Of a DNA stretch of 64,000 nucleotides, positions 34,162-42,819 are shown one piece after another (position 1 is the first letter of the stretch; each line of letters opens with the position of its first letter). The position numbers and the translations under genes are program-made. The notes beneath the pieces were generated by a model. The model was not told the origin of the DNA. It ran no database searches and saw nothing but the letters and a program-made list of their open reading frames with translations. The DNA is taken from positions 248,001-312,000 of the forward strand of contig NZ_JBEDNQ010000005.1 in NCBI RefSeq assembly GCF_040105385.1, in the 5' to 3' direction. Source of the DNA: Pseudonocardia nematodicida. Its GTDB lineage: Bacteria; Actinomycetota; Actinomycetes; Mycobacteriales; Pseudonocardiaceae.

Positions 34162-35505
34162 ATGCCCGTCGTCACGTCCGTCCGGACCCGGGACGTCCGG
34201 TTCCCGACGTCCATCGACCTCGACGGTTCCGACGCGGTCAACGTCGACCCCGACTACTCGGCCGCCTACGTCACCGTCACCCTCGACAGCGGCGAGGCCG
34301 GGCACGGCCTGGTCTTCACCGCCGGGCGCGGCAACGAGCTGGTCGTGCACGCGCTGCAGAGCTACGGCGCGCTGCTCGTCGGCCAGGACGTCGATCTCGA
34401 CGACCTCGGCGCGGCGTCGCGGCGGCTGGTGCACGACTCACAGCTGCGCTGGCTCGGCCCGGAGAAGGGCGTCTCGCACATGGCCTGCGGCGGGCTGGTC
34501 AACGCGCTGTGGGACCTGAAGGCACGCCGGGCCGGACTGCCGCTGTGGGAGCTGCTGTCCACGATGGAGCCGGCCGGGCTGGTCGACGTCGTCGACTTCA
34601 CCCACATCCGCGACGCGCTCACCCCCGAGGATGCCCTTGCTCTGCTCACCTCCGCGCGCCAGGGCCGTGACCAGCGGATATCGGAGCTCCGCCGGGACGG
34701 CTACGCCGCCTACACCACCTCGCCCGGCTGGCTCGGCTACAGCGACGAGAAGCTGGTCCGGCTCTGCCGGGAGGCCGTCGACGACGGCTTCGGACTGATC
34801 AAGCTGAAGGTCGGCGGCGATCCCGACGACGACCGGCGCCGGATGCGGCTGGCCCGCGAGGCGGTCGGCGACGACGTCCGGATCGCGGTGGACGCGAACC
34901 AGCGCTGGGAGGTCGACGAGGCGATCGAGCGGGTGAGCGCGCTCGCCGAGTACCGGCCGTGGTGGATCGAGGAGCCGACCAGCACCGACGACATCCTGGG
35001 GCACGCCCGGATCCGGCAGGGCGTCGCGCCGGTGAAGGTCGCGACCGGCGAGGCGGTCGCGAACCGGATCGTGTTCAAGCAGCTGCTGCAGGCCGGGGCG
35101 ATCGACGTCATGCAGATCGACTCGACCCGGGTGGCCGGGGTGAACGAGAACGTCGCGAACATCCTGCTCGCCGCCCGCTTCGGCGTCCCGGTGTGCCCGC
35201 ACGCCGGCGGGGTCGGGCTGTGCGAGCTGGTGCAGCACTTCTCGTTCTTCGACCACGCCGCGGTCAGCGGGACGACCGCGGACCGGGCGATCGAGTACGT
35301 CGACCACCTGCACGAGCACTTCGCCGACCCGGTCGTCGTCCGCGACGGGCGGTACCTCGCCCCCACCGCTCCCGGCAACGGGGCCCGGATGCACGAGGAG
35401 TCTCTCGACCGCTGGGAGTTCCCGGACGGGCCCGGGTGGCGCGAGCTCGCCGCGTCCGGCGCGCTGCACGCCGGCACCGGTCGCGACACGCGGGCGCTCA
35501 CGTGA
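34162..35505 (+). CDS. fucD: L-fuconate dehydratase-like enolase-superfamily enzyme
   Basis: This 447-residue enolase-superfamily dehydratase has the FucD N-terminal signature RFPTSIDLDGSDAVNVDPDYSA (given in part) and GRGNE. The catalytic KxK lies in LIKLKVGG, with metal ligands in VDANQRW, WWIEEPTS and ATGEAV, and the general-acid His in VCPHAGGVGL. FucD removes water from L-fuconate to give 2-keto-3-deoxy-L-fuconate in the phosphate-free L-fucose route. A related aldonate is possible. Its place behind a TRAP transporter suggests the sugar acid itself is imported. The ATG at 34162 follows AGAAAGGA. Confidence 0.88.
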   Translation: MPVVTSVRTRDVRFPTSIDLDGSDAVNVDPDYSAAYVTVTLDSGEAGHGLVFTAGRGNELVVHALQSYGALLVGQDVDLDDLGAASRRLVHDSQLRWLGPEKGVSHMACGGLVNALWDLKARRAGLPLWELLSTMEPAGLVDVVDFTHIRDALTPEDALALLTSARQGRDQRISELRRDGYAAYTTSPGWLGYSDEKLVRLCREAVDDGFGLIKLKVGGDPDDDRRRMRLAREAVGDDVRIAVDANQRWEVDEAIERVSALAEYRPWWIEEPTSTDDILGHARIRQGVAPVKVATGEAVANRIVFKQLLQAGAIDVMQIDSTRVAGVNENVANILLAARFGVPVCPHAGGVGLCELVQHFSFFDHAAVSGTTADRAIEYVDHLHEHFADPVVVRDGRYLAPTAPGNGARMHEESLDRWEFPDGPGWRELAASGALHAGTGRDTRALT

Positions 35506-36665
35506 CCGGGGTCCTGCCCGACGACGCCGTCGACGCCCTGCTGGTCGGACGGGTGTGGGACCCGGCCACCGGCGGTCCGCGCCCGGTCGGGGTGCGCGAC
35601 GACGCCGTCGTCGACCTGTTCGACGCCGCACCCACCGTGTCGCGGCTGCTGGAGACCCCCGCCGCCGACGTCGCCGCCGCGGTCGCCGCCGGCCCGGCCC
35701 GCTGGGACCTCGACGAGATCCTGGAGGCGTCGGAGCGACGCCGGGGGGACGCGCCGCACCTGCTCGCCCCGGTCGACCTGCAGGCGGTCAAGGCCTGCGG
35801 GGTCACCTTCGCCGGGTCCATGGTGGAGCGGGTGATCGAGGAGCGGTGCGGCGGCGACCCGGCCCGCGCCGCGCAGGTGCGCGCGGAGGTCGACGACGCC
35901 CTCGGCGGTGTCGACATCGGACGGATCGTGCCGGGCTCCGACGACGCCGCACGGGTCAAGGAGGTGCTGCAGCAGCGCGGGCTGTGGTCGCAGTACCTGG
36001 AGGTCGGGATCGGCCCCGACCCGGAGGTGTTCACCAAGGCCCCGGTGCTGGCGTCGGTCGGGTACGGGATGCGGGTCGGGGTGCCGGAGTTCTCGACGTG
36101 GAACAACCCGGAGCCCGAGCTGGTGCTCGTCGTCGACTCCCGGGGACGCGCCCGCGGGGCGACGCTGGGCAACGACGTCAACCTGCGCGACGTCGAGGGC
36201 CGCAGCGCGCTGCTGCTCGGCATGGCCAAGGACAACAACGCCTCCAGCGCGCTCGGCCCGTTCGTGCGGCTCTTCGACGACCGATTCACCGCGGCCGACG
36301 CCGCCGCGATGCGCATCTCCCTGCGCGTCGAGGGCACCGACGGCTTCGTGCTCGACGACGTCAACGACGTCGCCCGGCTCAGCCGCACCTTCGAGCGCCT
36401 GATCGCCGCCGCGCACGGGGAGCACCACCAGTACCCGGACGGCTTCGTGCTCTACACCGGCACGCTGTTCACCCCCACGCAGGACCGCGGCGATCCGGGA
36501 CTCGGGTTCACCCACCGGTCCGGTGACGTCGTCACGATCTCGAGCCCGCAGCTGGGGACGCTCGCGAACGAGGTCGCGCCGACCGGGACACTGTCCCCGT
36601 GGGAGTTCGGGATCGGTGCACTGGTCGACTACCTCGACCGGTGCCGGTCCGCCGCGCGGGCCTGA
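35502..36665 (+). CDS. fumarylacetoacetate hydrolase family protein
   Basis: This 387-residue protein has a C-terminal FAH domain with GYGMRVGVPEFSTWNNPEPE, TLGNDVNLRDVEG and GMAKDNNASSALGPF. The metal-binding acidic residues lie in PEPELVLVV. Long FAH members of this kind act in sugar-acid routes as hydrolases of 2,4-diketo-3-deoxy acids or as keto-deoxy acid dehydratases. Following FucD, it probably acts on the keto-deoxy product or its oxidised form. The GTG overlaps the fucD stop (GTGA), so it is tightly coupled. Confidence 0.85.
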   Translation: MTGVLPDDAVDALLVGRVWDPATGGPRPVGVRDDAVVDLFDAAPTVSRLLETPAADVAAAVAAGPARWDLDEILEASERRRGDAPHLLAPVDLQAVKACGVTFAGSMVERVIEERCGGDPARAAQVRAEVDDALGGVDIGRIVPGSDDAARVKEVLQQRGLWSQYLEVGIGPDPEVFTKAPVLASVGYGMRVGVPEFSTWNNPEPELVLVVDSRGRARGATLGNDVNLRDVEGRSALLLGMAKDNNASSALGPFVRLFDDRFTAADAAAMRISLRVEGTDGFVLDDVNDVARLSRTFERLIAAAHGEHHQYPDGFVLYTGTLFTPTQDRGDPGLGFTHRSGDVVTISSPQLGTLANEVAPTGTLSPWEFGIGALVDYLDRCRSAARA

Positions 36666-36681
36666 TCGACCGGGGAACCGG

Positions 36682-37389
36682 ATGACCGGGGAGCCGACCG
36701 CGGGCGGGACGACCGCCGCGGTCTACGAACGGATCCGCACGCTGATCCTGGAGAACCGGATCGCGCCGGGCGAGCGGATCAACCTCGACGCGCTCGCCCG
36801 CGAGCTGGGCGTCTCCCAGACCCCGGTCCGCGAGGCGATCCGGCTGCTGGAGGGCGACCACCTGGTGGTCCGGACGGCCGCGCGCGGCTACCGCACCACA
36901 GCCCTGCTCGACCTCGACGACCTGCGGGAGCTGTTCGAGTTCCGGCTGCTCGTCGACCTGTGGGCGGTCCGAGCCGCGGCCGTCAACCGGCTCGCCAACC
37001 CCGCCCACGACCTGGGACGGGAGGTCGACCGGTTCGAGGCCGAGGCGTCCGGTGTGGACGACGTCCGGCACCTGCTGCTCACCCACGACACCCGGTTCCA
37101 CGGCACGATCCTGGCCGCGGTCGGCAACCGCGTGGCCCGGCAGGCCTACGACGGCACGCACGGCCACCTGCACGCGTTCCGGCTCTACTCCCCCGACACC
37201 GACGGGACCGCCACGGTCACCGAGCACCGGGAGATCCTGGCCGCGATCGCGGCCTGCGACGCCGACGCGGCCGAGGACGCGATGCGCCGGCACCTGGTGG
37301 CCGCGTTCCACCGGTTCGCCGGGGCCTTCGACGCGGGCCCGGGCTCGCCGGACGAGCTGCGGATGCCGGCCCGGCACGACCTGTTCTGA
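36682..37389 (+). CDS. GntR/FCD-family transcriptional regulator
   Basis: This 235-residue protein has a winged helix at residues 12-80 (INLDALARELGVSQTPVREA) and a C-terminal FCD domain with metal-binding His residues (THDTRFHGTIL, TEHREILAAI, HLVAAFHRF). FCD regulators commonly sense organic acids or sugar acids and control the adjacent operon. It is the last gene of the TRAP operon, 16 bases after the FAH gene. The candidate operator is the CCTATA region near 30.11-30.14 kb. Confidence 0.9.
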   Translation: MTGEPTAGGTTAAVYERIRTLILENRIAPGERINLDALARELGVSQTPVREAIRLLEGDHLVVRTAARGYRTTALLDLDDLRELFEFRLLVDLWAVRAAAVNRLANPAHDLGREVDRFEAEASGVDDVRHLLLTHDTRFHGTILAAVGNRVARQAYDGTHGHLHAFRLYSPDTDGTATVTEHREILAAIAACDADAAEDAMRRHLVAAFHRFAGAFDAGPGSPDELRMPARHDLF

Positions 37390-37400
37390 GGTCGTCCAGG

Positions 37401-37443
37401 TTGTCCACACCGGAGCTGTGGACAACGCTTCCGATGTGGACAC
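37401..37443. promoter_or_regulatory. inverted pair of consensus DnaA boxes plus a third near-box
   Basis: TTGTCCACA (37401-37409) and its exact reverse complement TGTGGACAA (37417-37425) are seven bases apart. A third site TGTGGACAC (37435-37443) differs at one base. TTGTCCACA is the actinobacterial DnaA-box consensus. The sites lie between the GntR gene and the DUF4440-like gene and overlap the earliest possible start of the latter. Confidence 0.6.
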
Positions 37444-37792
37444 CGAGGACGTGGACGAGCTCGTGACCCTCGAGCGCCGGCTGCAGGAGCCCGCCACGCG
37501 GCGCGACCGCGCCGTCGTCGAGGAGCTGCTCGATCCGCGGTTCCACGAGTTCGGATCCTCCGGCCGGGAGTGGGACCGGGCCTCGACCGTGGAGATGCTG
37601 GCGACGGCCGACCACCCCGCGCCGGAGATGACCGTGCTCGGCGCCGTCCGGCTGTCCGGCGACGCGGTGCTGCTCACCTACCGGACCCGCGACGACCGCG
37701 GGGCGACGCTGCGGAGCTCGATCTGGTGCCGCGCCGACGGTCGCTGGCGGCTGGTCTTCCACCAGGGCACGCCGCAGCACCCCGGCTCGTGA
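37418..37792 (+). CDS. DUF4440/NTF2-like small protein
   Basis: A protein of up to 124 residues with the DUF4440 pattern LVTLERRLQEPATRRDRAVVEELLDPRFHEFGSSGREWDR (in part) and a C-terminal RWRLVFHQGTP. This family has an NTF2-like cone fold and mostly unknown roles. The start is uncertain: GTG codons at 37418, 37436, 37451 and 37463 are all in frame. The first two lie within the DnaA-box cluster and lack a ribosome site, so 37451 or 37463 may be real. Confidence 0.65.
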   Translation: MDNASDVDTEDVDELVTLERRLQEPATRRDRAVVEELLDPRFHEFGSSGREWDRASTVEMLATADHPAPEMTVLGAVRLSGDAVLLTYRTRDDRGATLRSSIWCRADGRWRLVFHQGTPQHPGS

Positions 37793-38191
37793 TCACGCCG
37801 GTCGCGGGCCGAACACCCGGAACGGGTTGCCGTCCGGGTCGTCCATCTCGATCCACCGGACACCGCCCAGCTCGTTGTCCGAGCGAAGCGCCGCACCGAG
37901 CTCCTCGGCACGGTCGGCGAGTGCGCGCCAGTGCTCGGGATCCTCGGTGCCGAGGTCGAGGCCGATCCGCGGGTGGGTGGCGGGACCGGCGTCGTCGCGC
38001 TGGAACAGCCAGGTCTGCGGGGCGACCGCGTGCTCGAAGTCGAGCATGACCAGGTCGTCGGTGGAGTGCTCGGAGACCGGAAGGTCCATGAGTGCGGCCC
38101 AGAACGCGCCCAGCGAGCGCGGATCGGCGGTACGGAACGAGTACATGCCGACGATCGGCCGGGACGGCAGAGGCGTGGTCGACGTGATCAT
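37793..38191 (-). CDS. VOC/glyoxalase-like family protein
   Basis: This 132-residue protein has a VOC fold: N-terminal VGMYSFRTADPRSLGAFWAALM and C-terminal GVRWIEMDDPDGNPFRVFGP, the usual last strand of glyoxalase/bleomycin-resistance proteins. Such proteins act on, or bind, small molecules; the substrate cannot be inferred. It converges on the DUF4440-like gene with no gap. Confidence 0.85.
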   Translation of the reverse strand: MITSTTPLPSRPIVGMYSFRTADPRSLGAFWAALMDLPVSEHSTDDLVMLDFEHAVAPQTWLFQRDDAGPATHPRIGLDLGTEDPEHWRALADRAEELGAALRSDNELGGVRWIEMDDPDGNPFRVFGPRPA

Positions 38192-38260
38192 CGGTGTGGC
38201 TCCCTCGGGGGTGTGCTCGGTTCGTCCGGTCCCAGTACCGACCGCGGCCGGGCAGCGGAG

Positions 38261-38944
38261 TCATCGCCGGGCCGCGCGGTCGACGACGTCCGCGACGGCA
38301 GCGGGGTGGGCGACGTACAGGTTGTGCCCGCCGTCGAGCACGGTCGGCTCGACACCGAGGCGATCGTGGGCGACGCGCTCCATCCACCCGGCGTCGAGCG
38401 ACCGGTCACCGGCCGGGCGGATGTAGGTCGAGGGCCGGGCCGCCGGGTCGATCCGGGGCACCTCGGCGAACACGTCCGACAGGTCGCACCGGTGCACTGT
38501 GGACAGCACCTCGCGCAGGGTCGCCAGATCGGCGTCGTGGAACAGGAAGTAGGTCGCCAGGACCGGATCGGACGTCGGGTCGGTCCCGATCCACTCCGGA
38601 CGGAAGACCGCGGTGGGATCTGCGCGGATCTCCTCGAGCAGGCTCCGGCGACCCGCGTGGTCGGCGACGGCGGCGGCGATCCAGACCTGGTGCCGCGCGT
38701 CGAGCCGGGCGGCCAGTTCGGGCAGCAGCACCCCGGAACCCGAGTGCGCCGCGACGACGGGCCGGAGCAGGTCGGCCGGCAGACCCGCGGTCATCGCGTC
38801 GGCGATCCCGGCCGCCGTGCGCGCCGTCCCCTCGGGCACGGTGACCGTCAGCGGCCGGTGGCCGCGGGCGCGCAGCTCGGCGGCGAGCCGGTCGAAACCG
38901 GCCGCGGTCTGGGTGGTCCCGTGCAGCAGGACGACGTCGGTCAT
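38261..38944 (-). CDS. alpha/beta hydrolase
   Basis: This 227-residue alpha/beta hydrolase has an oxyanion segment DVVLLHGTTQTAAGF and nucleophile elbow AHSGSG near residue 69. The late His lies in LDGGHNLYVAHP. The usual Asp probably lies in the RPAGDRSLD segment. Small size and the cap region suggest an esterase-like or lipase-like enzyme of unknown substrate. It reads away from the HIT gene at 39109, across a 164-base gap that should hold both promoters. Confidence 0.82.
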   Translation of the reverse strand: MTDVVLLHGTTQTAAGFDRLAAELRARGHRPLTVTVPEGTARTAAGIADAMTAGLPADLLRPVVAAHSGSGVLLPELAARLDARHQVWIAAAVADHAGRRSLLEEIRADPTAVFRPEWIGTDPTSDPVLATYFLFHDADLATLREVLSTVHRCDLSDVFAEVPRIDPAARPSTYIRPAGDRSLDAGWMERVAHDRLGVEPTVLDGGHNLYVAHPAAVADVVDRAARR

Positions 38945-39108
38945 GTCGCCAGCCCGCGACGGCGCTCGTAGCGCAGCCGCACCGTCTCGTCGCCGAGCAG
39001 GACACCCACACGGCTCCGGTACCCCCGCGCAGACCGACGCACGCGCATCGGCCGCGATTTCTTGTTCCGACGCCTACACCGGCGGTCCGACCGGACGATG
39101 ATGACCCG

Positions 39109-39558
39109 GTGTCCGATACCGACTGCGCGATCTGCGAGAAGCACCGTGGCCGCGGTCCGCTGGCGGGGCCGCTCGTGTGGACGACCGGCACCGTCCTGGT
39201 CACCCACCAGCCCGCCGGGCCGGACGGCCTCGGTGTGCTCGGCTACCTGCTCGTCGAGCCCCGCCGGCACGTCGCCACCTGGGATCTCATGACCGAACAG
39301 GAGGTCGGCTCCGTCGCCGAGGCGGCGTGGCTCTCGGCCCGGGCGCTACGCCGGCTCCTCGACGCCGACGGCGTGTTCACCGCGATCGTCGGACGCCGGA
39401 TCGCGCACGTGCACCAGCACGTGTTCGTCCGGCACGCCGGGACGCCCGACGACATCGCCTGGGACGACTCTCCGATGTGGACCGGAGCGCCGCGCGGGAC
39501 CCCGGTGGAGATCGAGGAGTTCGCCGAGCGGGTCACCGCGGCGATCGAGGACGAGTGA
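39109..39558 (+). CDS. HIT family protein
   Basis: This 149-residue protein has the histidine-triad motif HVHQHVFVRH near residue 105, and the N-terminal CAICEKHRGRG that often binds zinc in HIT proteins. HIT proteins hydrolyse nucleoside phosphoramidates or dinucleoside polyphosphates. The starting codon is the GTG at 39109 (SDTDCAICEK). The next gene follows after 24 bases, so the two may be cotranscribed. Confidence 0.88.
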   Translation: MSDTDCAICEKHRGRGPLAGPLVWTTGTVLVTHQPAGPDGLGVLGYLLVEPRRHVATWDLMTEQEVGSVAEAAWLSARALRRLLDADGVFTAIVGRRIAHVHQHVFVRHAGTPDDIAWDDSPMWTGAPRGTPVEIEEFAERVTAAIEDE

Positions 39559-39582
39559 CGACCGGCGCGGCACAATTTCGTC

Positions 39583-40608
39583 ATGGCCTTTCTCCTGCCG
39601 CGTGCGACTCTCGACCAGCTGCGCCGCCAGGCGTCCGAGCTGCTCCGAGCCTGCCGGGCCGGGGACACCGCGGCCCGGGCCCGGATCCGGGCCGTGGCGA
39701 CGACCGAGGACCCGACGCCGGACACTGCGCGGCTGGCGCTGGCCCGCGAGTACGGCTTCGACGACTGGCCGCAGCTCGAGGCCGAGGTCGGGCGCCGTGC
39801 CGTGCTCGACGCCGTCGACGTCGACGCCCTGGTCACGCTGATCAGGAACGACCCCGCGCAGGCGACGGCCCCGATGCGGCACTGGTGCGACCATCCGCTG
39901 AGCGCGGCACCGCTGAGCTACGTGGCGATGATGCGCTACGACACCGCCGATGAGGTCTGGCGCGACGTGCCGGGTGCCGACGGCCTCGCTCGCGTGTTGC
40001 TCGCCGCCGGGGCTCCGGTCGGGGGCGAGCCCGGCGGCACCGAGACGCCGCTGATCACCGCGGCGAGCTACGGCGATCCCGCGGTGGCCCGGGTCCTGAT
40101 CGACGCGGGCGCAGACGTTCACGCCGTGGCCGCCGGCCAGGGAGCCGTTCCCGGGGGAACGGCGCTCGACCACGCCGCGGTGTTCGGCATGACCCGCGTC
40201 GTCGACGTCCTGGTCGCGGCCGGCGCCCGGCCCGCCGGGATCGCGATGGCGGCCGCCGCCGGTGACGTCGGCGGATGGCTCGACGAGGACACCGACCCGG
40301 CTGATCGGATCCGCGCCCTCGTGATGGCCGCACGCCACGAACGCCTCCCGGTCATCGACCGGCTGGTCGAGGCCGGAACCCCGGTCGACGCGGTCGGCGA
40401 GCGCTGGGGCGGGCATCCGCTGCGGGACGCGCTCTCCCGGCCGGCCGCGGTGCGCCGGCTGCTCGACCACGGCGCGGATCCGAACCTGCGGGACGGTGAC
40501 GGGCGGACGCCGCTCGAGCTCTGCCGTTCCGAGCGGGCCCGCCGGCCCGGCGAGCCGGGATACGCCGAGGTCGAGGCGATCCTCGCGCCGATCACCGACC
40601 GGCTGTGA
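39583..40608 (+). CDS. ankyrin-repeat protein
   Basis: This 341-residue protein begins with a helical N-terminal part (RATLDQLRRQASELLRACRA and LALAREYGFDDWPQLEAEV), common in bacterial ankyrin proteins. Ankyrin-like repeats follow: TPLITAASYGDPAVARVLIDAGADV, TALDHAAVFGMTRVVDVLVAAGA and HPLRDALSRPAAVRRLLDHGADPNLRDGDGRTPLEL (in part). No signal peptide is seen. Such proteins bind other proteins; the partner is unknown. Confidence 0.85.
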   Translation: MAFLLPRATLDQLRRQASELLRACRAGDTAARARIRAVATTEDPTPDTARLALAREYGFDDWPQLEAEVGRRAVLDAVDVDALVTLIRNDPAQATAPMRHWCDHPLSAAPLSYVAMMRYDTADEVWRDVPGADGLARVLLAAGAPVGGEPGGTETPLITAASYGDPAVARVLIDAGADVHAVAAGQGAVPGGTALDHAAVFGMTRVVDVLVAAGARPAGIAMAAAAGDVGGWLDEDTDPADRIRALVMAARHERLPVIDRLVEAGTPVDAVGERWGGHPLRDALSRPAAVRRLLDHGADPNLRDGDGRTPLELCRSERARRPGEPGYAEVEAILAPITDRL

Positions 40609-40635
40609 CCACGCCATCCCGACACCTCGTCGCTG

Positions 40636-41025
40636 CTAGAACATTCCGTTCCCGTTGGCCGAGGTGGCCGGGACGACCTGCAGGACGTCCCAGTGCTCGA
40701 CGACCTTGCCGTCGCCGTCCAGCCGGAAGATGTCGATCCCGGCGTAGTCGTCGCTCCCCGGCCACGTCTGGTGGCAGTGCAGGACGACGAGGTCGCCCTC
40801 GGCGATCACCCGGACGAACCGCACGTGCTTGCCCGGGTACTCGGCGGCCATCCGCTCGAAGTAGTCGATGAAGGCCCGCTTGCCGTCGGCGACGTGCACG
40901 TTGTGCTGGGTGTAGGTCGCCCCGGCGTAGCGCTCGATCGCCTCGGCCGGCCGGCAGCGGTTGAACATCAGGTCGTAGAACGCCTGCACGGTGTCCTTGT
41001 TGCGCTGGAAATCCTTCTCGCTCAC
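40636..41025 (-). CDS. SnoaL/NTF2-like protein
   Basis: This 129-residue NTF2-fold protein has segments VQAFYDLMFNRCRPAEAIERY, YTQHNVHVADGKRAFIDYFE, HCHQTWPGSDDYAGIDIFR and KVVEHWDVLQ, typical of the SnoaL-like group of predicted isomerases and cyclases. Many stand-alone members have no known reaction. The GTG at 41025 has GGAGG ten bases upstream. Confidence 0.83.
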   Translation of the reverse strand: MSEKDFQRNKDTVQAFYDLMFNRCRPAEAIERYAGATYTQHNVHVADGKRAFIDYFERMAAEYPGKHVRFVRVIAEGDLVVLHCHQTWPGSDDYAGIDIFRLDGDGKVVEHWDVLQVVPATSANGNGMF

Positions 41026-41132
41026 GACGGGCTCGCCTCCGCACTCGTGGGTGTCCACCCCGACGCGGCGACCAACCCCGGTACGGCCGTGTTCATTCCG
41101 GGCACCGATGAGTTCGTGTCGTCCGCGGGGTC

Positions 41133-41684
41133 ATGGCCGGCATGAGTGATGCGGATACCGGCGCCGGCCTGGTCGTCGTGAACCGGGCGATGTCGCTGGA
41201 CGGATTCGTCGCCGGTCCCGGCGACGCGATGGGCTGGGTCGTCGAGACCGGGACGGAGTACGCGTTCCCCGAGATCATGGCGGCCACCGGTGCGATGCTC
41301 GTCGGCCGGAGGACGTACGAGGTCGGCAAACGGATGTCCGACGAGGACACCAGCTACGACGGCGGCCCGGTGTTCGTCCTGACGCACCGGCCGCCTGCCG
41401 AGCCGGATCCCGGGGTGACGTTCCTCAGCGGCGACCTCGACGACGCGGTCGCCACCGCCCGCGCCGCCGCCGGCGGGAAGAACCTCGAGATCCTCGGTGC
41501 CGACCTGGCCGGTCAGTGCCTGCGACGCGGGCTCGTCGACGAGATCCTGGTCTACGTACTGCCGCTGCTGCTCGGCGACGGCGTGCGGTTCTCGACGTCG
41601 GCCATCGGCCGGATCGACCTCGAGCCGTTCGACAACAGGCAGGCGGGCCCGGTGACGATGCTCCGCTTCCGCGTGCGGAGGTAG
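41133..41684 (+). CDS. RibD C-terminal/dihydrofolate reductase family protein
   Basis: This 183-residue protein has the RibD_C fold: MSLDGFVAGPGDAMGW, LVGRRTYEVGKRM, PVFVLTHRPPA, EILGADLAGQCLRRGLVDEI and LPLLLGDGVRF. Family members are NADPH-dependent reductases resembling DHFR; isolated copies have unknown substrates. An ATG nine bases downstream (41142) is an equally good start. A second member of the family lies convergently next door. Confidence 0.85.
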   Translation: MAGMSDADTGAGLVVVNRAMSLDGFVAGPGDAMGWVVETGTEYAFPEIMAATGAMLVGRRTYEVGKRMSDEDTSYDGGPVFVLTHRPPAEPDPGVTFLSGDLDDAVATARAAAGGKNLEILGADLAGQCLRRGLVDEILVYVLPLLLGDGVRFSTSAIGRIDLEPFDNRQAGPVTMLRFRVRR

Positions 41685-41685
41685 G

Positions 41686-42330
41686 TCAGGCCGGGACGTT
41701 CCTGTTCCAGAGCTGATGGGTGAGACCACTCGGCGAGGCGATCGTCTCGACGGTGAAGCGGTCCTCGACTCCGCTCAGCCCCTCCCACAGCGAGACCCCT
41801 CGCCCGAGCGTGACGGGCTTGATCACCAGGTGCATGACGTCGACCAGGTCGGCGTCGAGGAACTGGCGGATCGTCGAGGGACCTCCGCCGAGCCGGACGT
41901 CCAGGTCCCCGGCGGCCTCCTGGGCCAGCCCGAGCACCTCCCGCGGCGCCCCGCCGACGAAGTGGAAGCTCGTCCCGTTGGCGAACTCGATCGGCGGGCG
42001 CGGGTGGTGGGTCATGACGAACACCGGTGTGAGGAAGGGTGGCTCGTCGCCCCACCAGCCCCGCCAGCCGTCGTCGGGCCAGTCGCCGGTCTGCGGGCCG
42101 AACTTGCGCCGTCCCATGATCTCGGCGCCGATCCCCTGGGCCCAGGTACTGGTCAGGACCCGGTCGAGGGTGACGGGCGCGTCCGCCTTGTCGATCCCGT
42201 GGATGAACCGCCCGTCGAACCCCGCGAAGAGCCGCCCGGCATCGCCGATCGGGGCGTCGAGGGTGACGTACTCGCCGGCCGCGTAGCCGTCGAGCGAGAT
42301 GTTCAGGTTGTGCACCCGGGTGCGGGGCAT
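41686..42330 (-). CDS. RibD C-terminal/dihydrofolate reductase family protein
   Basis: This 214-residue protein has LNISLDGYAAGEYVT, EIMGRRKFGPQ, VFVMTHHPRPPIEF, LGGGPSTIRQFLDADLVD and KPVTLGRGVSLWEG, the typical reductase-like fold of RibD_C proteins. It is tail-to-tail with another member one base away, but the two are not close copies, so they are not a recent duplication. GGAGG lies four bases before the ATG at 42330. Substrate unknown. Confidence 0.86.
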   Translation of the reverse strand: MPRTRVHNLNISLDGYAAGEYVTLDAPIGDAGRLFAGFDGRFIHGIDKADAPVTLDRVLTSTWAQGIGAEIMGRRKFGPQTGDWPDDGWRGWWGDEPPFLTPVFVMTHHPRPPIEFANGTSFHFVGGAPREVLGLAQEAAGDLDVRLGGGPSTIRQFLDADLVDVMHLVIKPVTLGRGVSLWEGLSGVEDRFTVETIASPSGLTHQLWNRNVPA

Positions 42331-42510
42331 GGCGCCTCCTCGTGGGATCGCGTGATCGCGGGTCCTGGTCGGTCGACCGACGAGGACGGCGGGACTCATC
42401 GCTCCACCGCCACCACTCCGAAGTGATCTCCTTTCGCACGACGTCCCGGAAGACGGCCGGAGTGGTCGAGGGGGTACGCCGGGCGGCACCGTCCGCCTAC
42501 TCTCGACCGC

Positions 42511-42819
42511 ATGAGCGAGCAGCCGGCCAGCGTCTCGGCCGATGCTCTGCACGCGGTCGGCCAGCAGGCAGCCTCGTGGGAGCAGGCTGTGCGCCGCGCC
42601 CAGGACGGGGAGACCGTGGCGGTGCTTGCGCACGGGCAGCATGTCGCGGACGTCGTGCCGTCCGGGGAGATCGAGCGGCTGCGCGAGACGATCGAGGTGT
42701 TGTCGGACACCGATCTCCTCGAGGATCTTCGGGCCGGCCTGGACGAGATGCTCGAGGGCCGGGTGGTCTCCGCCGATGCAGTGGCTGCGGACCTGGAGCG
42801 ACGCGCCGGGCAGCAGTGA
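42511..42819 (+). CDS. Phd/YefM-like antitoxin
   Basis: This 102-residue protein has an N-terminal segment (ASWEQAVRRAQDGETVAVLA, HGQHVADVVPSGEIERL) that fits the Phd/YefM antitoxin DNA-binding domain. The acidic helical C-terminus (DTDLLEDLRAGLDEMLEGRV) would bind the toxin. The stop overlaps the toxin start as GTGA. It probably represses its own operon together with the toxin. Confidence 0.8.
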   Translation: MSEQPASVSADALHAVGQQAASWEQAVRRAQDGETVAVLAHGQHVADVVPSGEIERLRETIEVLSDTDLLEDLRAGLDEMLEGRVVSADAVAADLERRAGQQ

